Below are positions 24,213-35,900 of a stretch of DNA of 64,000 nucleotides, one piece after another (position 1 is the stretch's first letter; the number at the start of each line of letters is the position of its first letter). A program made the position numbers and the translations under genes. The stretch is taken from the NCBI GenBank assembly GCA_965153455.1, contig OZ234500.1, positions 4,650,001-4,714,000 on the forward strand, written 5' to 3'. This DNA comes from Sphagnum compactum (taxonomy: Eukaryota; Bryophyta; Sphagnopsida; Sphagnales). Below the pieces are notes generated by a model. The model saw only the letters and a program-made list of their open reading frames with translations, was not told where the DNA came from and did no database searches.

Positions 24213-27200
24213 ATATGGAATATGTAAATTTAATATTAATGAACTTTTTTATAATTAAATATATTTAATTTGACTTAAATAAAACTGTACGATGTTAATA
24301 TTTAAATATTATTAAAATAATATCATTATAAATAATATGCTAGTTGATAATACAAAAAATAAAAATAAAATATTAATAGTATTCCATTTAATTAATAGTA
24401 ATAATTTAATAATTTAAAAATAAAAAATTCCATTTCATTGTAGTTCATTTGGTTTCAAAATGATGGAATATGTTGATGAATAATTAATTTATATGGTAAA
24501 ATGTTTAAATAATTGATAAATTATTATGTAATTATATAAAAAAAAATTATTACATTATGTTAGTGAACTATATTGATATGTATAACAATAAATGTAATCA
24601 CCAAAATAAATATAAATGTGTACATTATATTGCAATATTATATATATATATATGATTGAATTTTCATCATATTAATTCTTAAAAATGTGTTTACAATGTA
24701 ATAAAATGAACGCCCAAAATAATATATGGAAATTACATTAAAATTTTTATGTAAAATAAATTATTAAATTAGTTATAAATTGGTTTAAATCACCATCTAT
24801 ATGTCATATTGTAACTAATTAATGCAATAAAAATTTATGATAAATATCATACACATTATAAATTAATTATATTAAATAATGACTATTATAAAATCTTATA
24901 TAACATTGAAATTATCATTTTAATAGTTCCAAAAATAACTTTAATATATTTTTTTGACTATAAGTGAATCTGTAGTTGAAGATGTTCATTTAGATTATAA
25001 AATCCATGGATAGGTCGTGCCAACAAAACTTGAATAGAAGAAAATGATGAATTTTAACAAAGAAGGTGAATTGTTTTTCCTATACCTTCTTCATCTTTGT
25101 GAATACCCTACATCACATCATTGTAGCTCACATAAATAACATCCTCTACCTCTTCTTCTTCATTTCATGCTCGTTTTGAATACTTCTCCTTTCTCTTGGA
25201 TCCATGACTATTTTGCTTTAATTGAAATTTTAAAACAATCGATGAGAAAAAATATCTTTGAATTATTCTAATTAGACACAAACCTAGACCGTACAACATA
25301 ATAACACTTGTAAGTGGAAACATGCATCCAAAGTATATTAAATAAATATCAAAAGTTTTTCCATGCTAAAGATTTAAAATCAACCTATGTGTTGATCTAA
25401 TAATAACGTGCACTTGGACATGTTTAAGTTACACCCAACTATCATTAATAATAGAAAGGAAAATAAAATTCATATATATGATTTGTGAAGGTCACCACCC
25501 ATTCATAGTGTAAACATATCACATAAATTAGTATGAAGTTATTTTTCGAAACTTAGAAATATTATATGAATCTAGTTTTTATAAAATAATGACAATTTGT
25601 GTTAGAACAATATGACTTGTAAGTACAACAAATTAATTGCACTTGCCTTTTGTATTAGAATCCAAAGATAATTCTTCATGAAACAATTGATATTATCCAA
25701 TGATATAATTTCTTTAGATGACAAATCTTTGATACACCCACCATGAACATTAAGATTTATAGTAGGCAACAAATCTTCACATGTCAATTATAAATAACAA
25801 AACTTCTTCAAAAATATTGAGATTCTATTCATATCTATGAATAAAGTTAACCCAAATACAATTGATAGATGATTTAATGATAAGGTTATAAATATTTTAA
25901 ATCTAACAACATAATAATAACAAATTAACAAACATGAAAAAAAGGGAACCCAAGCTTAGAAAACAAAGGAAAAAATAAAACCAAATACCAAGGATTAGTT
26001 TGAACAATAGTGACATTCATATGTATCTTTAAAGACCTCCAACAATGGTATTGAGTGTTGACCACCTACCATAACATAAAATCTCCATTGACTTCATCCC
26101 AAAAAACAACAATGTAACAATAGGAAATAGTCTAATGTCATAAAGAATTCCATCAACCCAATTATAATAATTAATCTAAAGAAAAAGGGATAACATTTAA
26201 ACTTGTTTTAATATAAGCAAATATTTTTCATAAAAAATCTTACTAATTATATGATCATTTTTGAAATCACATGCCAAACAATTTAGTTGAAATTAGCAAA
26301 ATGTTAACCGCATGTTAATGATCATTGGAGGTTGAATCAGCCATTAGTAATGGAGATGAGTCGTTAGATTCTAATTGATAGTTCTAGTCTTTGTGCTTAA
26401 TAGCTATGAAAAACTATCACACAATTTATTATACTCTGCCTTGGTCTAATTGTGTGAGGCTCTTATTGCCTTATGAATGGTACATATCAAATTGAAAATA
26501 AAAACCACATTCAACAAATGTTTAAAATCACAAGCTATAAATGGATTTAATTACTCCCCAACAAAGTAGAGGCAAGCTCATTGTAAACATTATCGAAATG
26601 TTAGCCAAAAGCTTTTGTTGAACACATTTAAGTCATCATGATAGTGAATAAAAATCCCTTTCAAAAATCATTAAAAAAAATATTGTCCATTCCAACCATA
26701 TGATTATAATTATAAAAGTGACTAGTGTTCAAATCGATTATTTTTATGACTATAGTTAAGTTAGTCCTATGTGTTATTTTAGTCGTAAATGTGTGTAGTT
26801 AAATATGTAACTATTCTAGTCAGATATGCAACTTTAGTGTTGATATAATCAATGAAGTCATAAATGTAACTATAAATTGTGACTTACATGTTTAAATGAA
26901 AAAAATAAAATGAAAATGCACATTTTTCATTCAATATTGAATGCATCTTTGGACGGATGAAAAAACCTAATACCTTTTATAACTAATCATAGTTGTTTTG
27001 CCAATTAAGGTCCAATAATTTTCCCATTTACAATATCTTGATAATTAAACATATGTGGCATATTTGGAATTACAATATTTGTTTGATAATCAACGTGTGT
27101 TTAATTGTTTATTTATACTATGTATTATTTATTATCATTAATAGTAGAAATTATTATATTTTACTAAATATATTTATTTATGATCTATTTATAAATATGA

Positions 27201-30200
27201 TATATGATGGTTATTTAAATATATATTACATGTCTAAATTAAATTTTATTGGTAAAATTACAACATATTATTATCATAATTAAGTATGATATATATGTGA
27301 GTCAAATAGAGGTTTTAGATGTTTAAAAAATATATCATTTATTTGATCATAATTTTTGAAAACATTATATATTATATATAAAATATGTTTCACTTAAAAT
27401 TCCATCAAATTCATTAATTATCTATCATTAATAAATATTTGTAGATTAACTTTTTAAGTATAGAAAAAATTATACATCATAAATGATGTAAATAATAATA
27501 ATTTTTTTCTGAAATGTGATTGATATATAATTCATTTCTAAAATACATATTTAAATTAATTAAAATTATGATATATTATAATCAGATTTTATAAATTTTT
27601 TTAATGAAATGATGTATTAGAAATATTTTCCATTCATAAATCACGTGCTTGATTTTTTCCAATGAACTATTATCAAAATGTAATTCAACGTAATAAAATT
27701 TTAAAAATTCAAATTAATGTACATTTTTGAAAGGTAAAAAAAGTCGTGTACATTTTTAAAAATATTTTAAGAAGAAATTTTTTATTTTTTTCATTTGGAC
27801 ACATATTAAAAATATATGAAATATTGAAGTTGATAATTGTGTAATGTTAAAAATTAAGTATGGGTTAAATAAAATGCATTTAATTATATTTTCACATGAA
27901 AGGGTTGATTTGATGGCAAAGTTGAAATTTATATACATCCTTGGGGTTTAAAATCAAACTTTACAAGTGTCATTGTTATGGTCAATGATGATATGTTGAT
28001 TGTATATACCTTACGTATATAGTTAGGCTCCTTAACCTAGGTGCTTATTTAAGCCCATTTAGGTACCTAGACTAGGTGGCTTACTTAACTATTTGAAAAA
28101 TATTTTTATTCTAACATAGGTAATGACACATGTCAACAACTCGTAAGATGAAAATTTATAAAATTTAACAATAATATAAAATTTAACAATAATATGAATT
28201 ATAATATTACATTTTAAAAAAAATATACATAATTTATTTATTATACATGATTAAAAAATTATATTATATCGTATGAATTTAATTAATTTTTTTATGTTGT
28301 TCAATATTTTATGTAGTTGTATATGTAATTGCATGTGTTTGTTACGACTAAAAGTTTGGCTTCTGCAACTAAAATTGTAACCTTTTATTTCTAATTTTTT
28401 TTTAATGATTGTTTTAAAACAAATTGTCAAAAAACTTTTCTACTAAAATTTTAATTGAAGGAATGTCATATTGATCATTTGTGTTTAACGTTAGAAACTA
28501 CATCATTCTTTGTATATGACTGTATTTAGCAATGGATCAACTTGGTCATGTCTTAGGAACTTTTTCCCATTGTTCTACTAGAATTTACTTATTTACCTAG
28601 TTGATGTTCAATAAGATCATTATGCAAGTTTTTCTCATCATTGTTGGTGAACCAATAGGTGACATTTGCATGCAACGTAACACATGATTTAAATTCACCA
28701 ACTTCAATCACAAAATTTTGGCAATTGTCTTTCAAGGCACAAAAATGAGGTGTGTAACCCACATTCACTTCTTTCGACTTGTGTGAAAGGCTTCCAAATC
28801 TAACTAATCCATTTGTTAAAATTGATCTATGAACATAACAACTTTTGTTTAAACATATATGCAAATTCACATGTGGTAAATCCATGCACCACACCAACCA
28901 AAAGGTCAGAATCAAAATCTTTTTTATCTTGTTGTATATAATTGTCATGTGTGGTAGTCAACCTTGTATTTTTCATGGATCTTATTGATCTCATCAAGAC
29001 TCTGTTGATTCACAGTTGTAAAAGCCAAGTATTTAGGTGTATGTGTTCCTTCAACGAAATTCCAAAAATGCATGAAATCCTTTTGAAAACAACCAAGCTT
29101 ATGAAAAGGGCTCGAAAAATTTTAGAATATCCCATGAACGCTTCTTTCAAATCCACATCCTTTGGAGTTGGACTTAGATCCTTTAAAGTTGGATAGGAAG
29201 ACACAAACTTGATGTCATTCTCCCCACCATGGTATAACGCCATTTTGGAGATGTTGCTTTAAACCAACACATAAATATCTTTGAACACTTTGATCATCTT
29301 GGAAATAAACATTCAATCCAAAAAATAATTATAGCAAATCAATTTTCCAAATGTTAAAAATTGATAGACGAAAAAACAACCATAATCACTCCCCTAAAAT
29401 TAAACTGACATAGTTTGAAAAATGAAAATGAAAACAAAATATCACAATGTTAGAGGCATTTTAGTTCCCTTTAGATCATAAAATGAAATATGTTGTTCAC
29501 GCCATTTATATCACATCCTTTTGTTCTTGCACCTATAAATCCATGTTACATTAAGATTTAGGAAGCAAAATAATTTTATTTTTTCTTTTTAGAATTTTAT
29601 GAACATGAAGTTAATGTATACTTCTATTAATGGAATATTTTACATATTTGGCAAGTAATTAATATTATTGGTAAATACTATTATATCAAATCTACTGAAG
29701 TTCTGGAGTTTGCATTACACTTTTGTTTGTTAAGTAGAAACTAATTCCTATAGATTGTACATTTACAATTTCCATAACTTGTTTTCTTTTTCTCTAATTA
29801 TTGATTAACATCGGGCTTAATTAATAAGCCAAATTTGTAACAAATTAAAATTTATAATAAAAATCAAACCATGTTGTTGGCTTCCAATTTTGATTAGATC
29901 GATTCAAACTTGTTTATATTAACTAAAAAAATAACAAAGGCATAAAAGACCTAATGGTTAAAGTCCTTGCACCCAAACCCACTATATGTATCATTAACAT
30001 ATAATGACAATAAAATACTAATATACTCATGGATGAATTATCCCCTTGATGCATTTCAAAGCACTAAAACCAACTATAACCTTCATTAAACATCTACCTA
30101 CATATGAAAACATTAAATCAATTGAAACCATGTAATTATGTAAGTAGAGCTTGTAAGCATGGCATGTACCAATGAGTGTGTTTCTAAATGTGTTCATTGT

Positions 30201-32050
30201 TTATGTTTATATGTATGTGTTTGTTAATAGTTGTACTAACTTTTATTATGAAAGAATCATTTATTGTTCAGCAATGAACAATGCCTTGAACTTTATGTTT
30301 AAGAATTTTTAGCCCAGGGGGACATTTAGTGTAAAATTTGGGATCTATGTGCATCAAACGACCATATTTAAGGGTGATACTAAATAATTATCGAACCTAT
30401 TTTTTATCACCTTATTATTATTTGAGTTCTACATTGTTGCGCACTAACAGTGATGATCAACTGTTTTTCTTTTTTTTTATGTTTTCATATATTATGTCAA
30501 TGTAAAATTTAACTGAAATTAATATACATTTCATGGACATGAAAAGACACAAGTTAATTTGTTTTTCTTATTGCCCCAAGTTAATGGATGCACATGTGTA
30601 GATCTTAGGTGTACCCATCCAATTGATGGGTTGTTTTGAAGTCTACCCATTTACTTGTTGGGTTTTTTATTCAAAATGTGAATGTTGGGTAATTGATTCA
30701 ATCATGTTTTTATATCATTATTAGTTTTTGGGTTTTCATTTGCCTTTTTGTATCACAAGGTTTCATATCACTATGAAATGTAAAAGACAATTCATGTGAC
30801 TAATTTTTAAAATGAAATTTGTTTGATAAAATACAAATAATTAACTTCAATTTTTAAAAATCTTATTAAAATGAGATTATTAAAAAATTATTAAAATAAA
30901 AACGTCAATTATAATGTCAAAAATATAAATGTTTTTAATAAATTTGATGTTATTTAAAGAACTTTGATGAAGATTTAATAACAAAAATCATAGTGAAATT
31001 AAATTTTAATTGATTAATTTGTCTATATTGTTGTAGACTTTTATGTTACAAAAATTTATTATTGCCCTAAGATAGTAGACATGCATGTATGATTTTAGGT
31101 TTTACCAAGCATGTATGGGGCCAAACACAACTAGTTATATCCATGTTAGTGGATAGGAAAAAGAAGTGAGATAATCATAAAATGGAGGTAGTTATTCAGG
31201 AAGGTGAGAGATAGTCATTATGAAAGTTAATAGGAAAATGAAGTAGTTATAAAAAAAGAAGTTATGAAATAATTATAAAAGAAATATTAATGAAATAGTT
31301 AGGCTTGAAAATGAAATAGTTATTTTTGAATTGTCTTCGGAATGATATGGGGATGACCATACAACCAGAATGGTCGTGTAGAAGTGACATACAAAACTTT
31401 TTGCAAAGAATCCCATATTAACTAGTTCCTACGTCATTGAAATCTAATTTATTATATATATATATAAATTAAAACCACCTTATATTAATTATAGTCCATT
31501 ATTTTAGATGATTATATACCTTATATTATAATTAAATTGATTATTTGAATAAAATGTACCTTATTTTTAAACTAATTAACTTATATTTCTTACCCAACAA
31601 CCAATATATAGCACACTAAATTTTTTAGCATGTATTTTTTTTAATTTTTTTTACTAGTGTCCCTCCCCCTGGCCCCGAGGTCTTTAGTGGTGTTTACATG
31701 CCTTGCTAGATATATATTTTTGGTTGTGTGTTGAGGTTATGTTGCCATATCTTAGTTTTAAAAAAAATTGCGAGCTTTTTGCTATTATAAAATTGAAATA
31801 ATCTTGCCAACAATTAATGAAATTTGTCTCTTGTACATTAGCCAATTTTTGATGTATGTTGTAACACATTCGCTAAAGGCTCCATTCTTTGACATTTTCA
31901 AAAATCGCCATTAATGGATCAAAATTTATTTTATTTTATTGAGAGCTAGCCCTTCAAGATTTCAGAAACCTTCAAATAAAATAAACTTTAAAAATAAAAT
32001 GAGATAAAAAAGAAATATTAAAGGAAAAGTAAAAAAAAATTAAAGGAAAA
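22937..32050. other. AT-rich, CpG-poor block after the HDS fragment
   Basis: The first 100 bp resemble intron sequence; from about 23,040 the DNA turns extremely AT-rich. It contains an (ATT)n run at 24175-24211, a TA run near 24640, and no HDS exon or other recognised gene. Slightly more complex frames at 28589-28948 (-) and 28942-29196 (+) look protein-like but match nothing I can name, and may be transposon relics. A stretch at about 31180-31330 repeats GAAATAGTTAT. Either a very long intron, an insertion, or unrelated DNA joined at a rearrangement. Confidence 0.6.
24175..24211. repeat. (ATT)n microsatellite
   Basis: About twelve ATT units within the AT-rich block. Confidence 0.9.
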
Positions 32051-32342
32051 AAAAAAGGCTGCTTGATTGATAGCCAATTAGGCCGTCAAGATTCTCACAA
32101 CAGTCAGTTATCTAATCAATCTCAACCGTCTATTTTATCATCATTCTTATTGGGCAATCACGAACCATCCATCCTGTATCTAGTCATCGTTCGTTCTATT
32201 CCGGTTTTTGACGAACGGAGGAATGTGAATTCGACGAGAATCGTCGCTCACCGACAGGATTAATTGGGTCGTTTGGGTTCTGTACCTCGTAGGGTTCGAG
32301 CCCCAAACCGGCCGCTTGCAAGCAAGAGGTGGCATGCACGGC

Positions 32343-32349
32343 TATAAAA
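32343..32349 (+). promoter_or_regulatory. TATA box of the BRIZ gene
   Basis: TATAAAA lies in the context CGGCTATAAAAGCAG, a strong plant TATA box. It predicts a transcription start near 32375 and a leader of about 610 bp before the BRIZ ATG at 32988, unless the leader is spliced. Confidence 0.6.
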
Positions 32350-32528
32350 GCAGAGCTTGACGGGCTTTTTCCGTTTCTTGCGCAACCGACCTCCGTGTCC
32401 CACCAAGTCGGAATCTTCAAGCGAAGGAAAACTCGAGTTGAAATCATCAAGGTGAAAACACTAGCAAATCGCTCAATAAACATATTCCTGAGAAATAGAT
32501 TTGAAGAGTTGCTGGCTGCTGCTGTTGC

Positions 32529-32550
32529 GAGAGAGAGAGAGAGAGAGAGA
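32529..32550. repeat. (GA)n microsatellite in BRIZ leader
   Basis: About eleven GA units directly precede the first leader repeat copy. Confidence 0.88.
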
Positions 32551-32960
32551 GCACATCGCACTTTTGTAAAATAGTTTTTGCTGTTCTATACGGAGATTCA
32601 GAATCTGAAAACAAGGAAGAGGACGAGGGAAGAGGACGAGTACGAGTACGAGTACGAGGACGGAGTAAGTAGTCGGAGAGAGCACATCGCGCTTTTGTGA
32701 AATAGTTTTTTCTGTTTTATACGGAGATTCAGAATCTGAAAACAAGGAAGAGGACGAGGGAAGAGGATGAGTACGAGGACGGAGTAAGTAGTCGTGTTTG
32801 CAACAAAAAATCTTTGAGAGAGGCCGTAAACAGCGTTGGTGTTGTGAAATTGCTCTCGCTGTTTTATTCGGAGATGAGAATCTGAAAACAAAAAAGGGAA
32901 GAGGACGAGGAAGGAAGAGGAGGAAGAACGAAACGAGGACGAAGGAGTAGGGTTAGGGTT
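32551..32960 (+). repeat. Three-copy tandem repeat in the predicted BRIZ 5' leader
   Basis: Copies start near 32551 and 32682 (131 bp apart), with a third, more diverged one from about 32830. Shared blocks are GCACATCGCRCTTTTGTRAAA, CGGAGATTCAGAATCTGAAA and GAAGAGGACGAGG. The first two copies are almost identical apart from loss of GAGTAC units. GAGGAC/GAGTAC hexamers vary in number within copies. Confidence 0.85.
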
Positions 32961-32987
32961 TCAAAACCAAAAAAAAAACAGAGATAA

Positions 32988-35900
32988 ATGTTCACTGTTA
33001 AAGTGCATGCAGTTGAGCAGTCGGAGCAAACGATAGATGCGATGCTTAGAAATGTTGTAAAGTCGTCGTCGTCGGAGGAGATTCAGGAAGAAGATGGAAG
33101 TAACGGTGATGCTCACGTTGCTGATGAAGAAGCAGAAGAAGATAAAGAAGCAACAGCAGTGGGGATATCAGGAACAGGAGTAGAGACAGGAGATGCCGCC
33201 GCCGCCGCTGCTGCTGATGGTGGTTGTGATGGCACACGAATCATCAAATTCTCGTCAGGGAATCCGCGTGTGGAAGCCACTCGCGGGGTTATGCATCTCT
33301 TCCGAGATACGTCTGTGGACCCTGGTTCCTTGGAGCACCTCCCGGTAAGAATTTAAAAAACTGCACTGCACTGCACTGCACTCTATCGCTTCCTATTCTC
33401 TCTCATGGCAACAATCCTAGGGTTTGTGCTCGTCCATGGCCATCTGGCAGAACGTCTCAAAAGTTCGCATGAATCTAACTTGGAAAGTGTGGAGAATATG
33501 GGGACACAGTAGTGAATAAAAATAGAATTAATGTCAGTGATTCAACCAGTCCTCTGAAATTAGGGTTCTTAAGAGTTCTTGAAGCAAGTTTTTGGCAACC
33601 TGATTCCTGTTCTCAGTGCTGCTAGGAAGCTCTAGGCATGTATGAAGATGCACAAACTGTGTGAAATTATATTCTGCATGCATGTGTTTGACATAGGGTT
33701 ATCACCGCATTCATTATGGTGTTACCTTTCAAAGTGTTGTTGTGGAGATTTCACTACAATCTCATCGGCACATCTTTATGCTTGTGTTTGACATTGCAAA
33801 GAATGAAGCAATGTGTTCCAAAACATCATAGATAGATTTCACTCTCTTCATCTTGCATGCATGATTGACTCCTTTTGAAAGGTCGCACACTTAGTAGCCA
33901 TGGAAACCTGGAAGGCATCAAAGAGATCATTATCTGTGGTCTTTTGATGTAGCACTGGGCTACTGTCTCCATTTGCAATTTATCAGTTGCTAATGGCTGC
34001 TGCATCAACAGCAGTGCAATTTGGGCAACCTGTACCTGATGCCAAGCTCTTCATACCTCAATTCAGGAGCATCATGGCTGTTGTCTCAGTTGTTGTCATG
34101 TGGTTCGTAAGTGTATCTATGTTTATGACTTGAGCAGAATTTCTAGTATATCTTGTTGTTAAGGTGCATGGCCATGTGCTCTAGGTAGTTTTGCTGAAGG
34201 TAGTTGTCATGCAGCAAGCAGCTTCTTGTGTAACTGCTTACTCAGTTTTTTGTCTGTTGGGTCACTTGAGAATTTTACTTGAGATTTTAATGTGGTTGGC
34301 TTCCTAAGGTCTGCAGATAGTGTGCTTTTCTCTCTTGCATATAGTCCTGAGATGTTTTTCTCCTCTTTAATCTTTTGGCTTCTTTTTTTACATTGTTTTG
34401 TCAGCCCTTGCCTGTACTGCCTTGTCATACATACATGGACAGTGCCCAAGACACATAACACACAATTGCTTTTGCAGGTGGGTCGGAGTGAGCAGTTATG
34501 CGTGCTGGCTGTTCCCAACCATATGACAGGTGCTGATTTCTGTCAGTTTACAGGAGCCTTCATAGAGAACATCAAGGAGATGCGGTTTGTTAGGTATGGT
34601 TTGTTGCACCATCTCATAACATAATGATAGCCATAGTATTTTCAAAAACTAGAGTGGGTTGTTGTCAAAATTCATGTATGTCTCATTTTTCATAAACTTG
34701 AAAGTTTGTTGGGCAGATGCAACTTATGTAGCTGGCCAGAGAACCTGAGCTGCATGATCCACAAGGAACTTTGAGAGGGATGTGGAGGAATTTTATCTCA
34801 AATTTTGTGTGTGCATTTTGTTTCAGGAATGATGGTGTCACTGACAGATATAGTGTGCTCATGAAATTTGACTCACAAGGTCTAGCAGATGACTTCTACC
34901 GCCACTATAATCTAAAGCCTTTTTCTTCCATGGAGGTTTGTTCATTCAATTTTCTTGCCCCTTGCTTTCAACTGGTGCATTATTTAGGTGGCTATTGCAA
35001 AAGTCAGTGAACCAGAGTTTATTTGAGAAGCTTTTGCTGAGGAGTCCTGAGGCACATCTGTCGTTGAGTGCCAAGCAGTATGTGCTTTTTTTTTTTCTGG
35101 TGGGATGTAGTAGGAGTTACTAAAACCACTGTTACCACTTTCATTTGTTTGCTTAAATGTTGTTGCTATTGTTGTTGTTGGCCTTGCATATCGATGTCCA
35201 GTTGGTATGTTTTTTTCTAAGCTAAACTCTTGTCCAATTGAGTGTGCAGGCAGAGGTGTGTCATGTAGTATTTACAGCAGATGTTCAGTATACTGAGTCA
35301 GGAGAGCAAGCATCAATTCCACCCTCAGGCCTTACAGAGCTGCCTACGTGTCCTGTCTGTCTTGGTAAACCACACTAGTGCCCATGTTTCTTCAACTACT
35401 GATTGTTGCTTTGTAATGGAATGACCACAATATGTTGTTTGTTGGTGAGATTGTTATAGTTTTAGCTCTATTTCCCAAGATGGGCCTACTGCTTCTTAGT
35501 TGACAAGATTGCTCCTTCTCTGATGGAGATAGATGCAACTGCAGAGGTGATGACTCTTGGTTTATCCTAAAGCTTGCAAAGACTCAATGAGTTCTGTTCA
35601 TTGTGTCTAACCTTGAGCTCACATGCTTCTGATTGTCTGCTTGCTTTTAGAGTGTTGGTTAGGTTTTACACATTCCTTGGCTTTGCTGTGTACTAATTAG
35701 ACTCTGAGTGAGTATGGCAGAGAGGCTGGACCAGCACATAAGTGGAATTTTGACCACTGTCTGCAATCATTCTTTCCACAGTTACTGCATTTCCAAGTGG
35801 ACGGATTCATCCTGTCCAGTGAGTTCTTTTTCTTTGCCCAAGCAAGCATTTCTGAATATTCTGGATAAGCTCTGATCTAGAAATATTATTTGTAGTTATT

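Noticed and set aside
28589-29243. Protein-like frames on both strands considered as a transposase
   Set aside because: No motif I could tie to any transposase or retroelement domain; kept only as a note in the AT-rich block.
32280-32310. tRNA-like B box (GGTTCGAGCCCC)
   Set aside because: No matching A box, acceptor stem or anticodon arm can be drawn upstream. It lies in a promoter region just before a TATA box.
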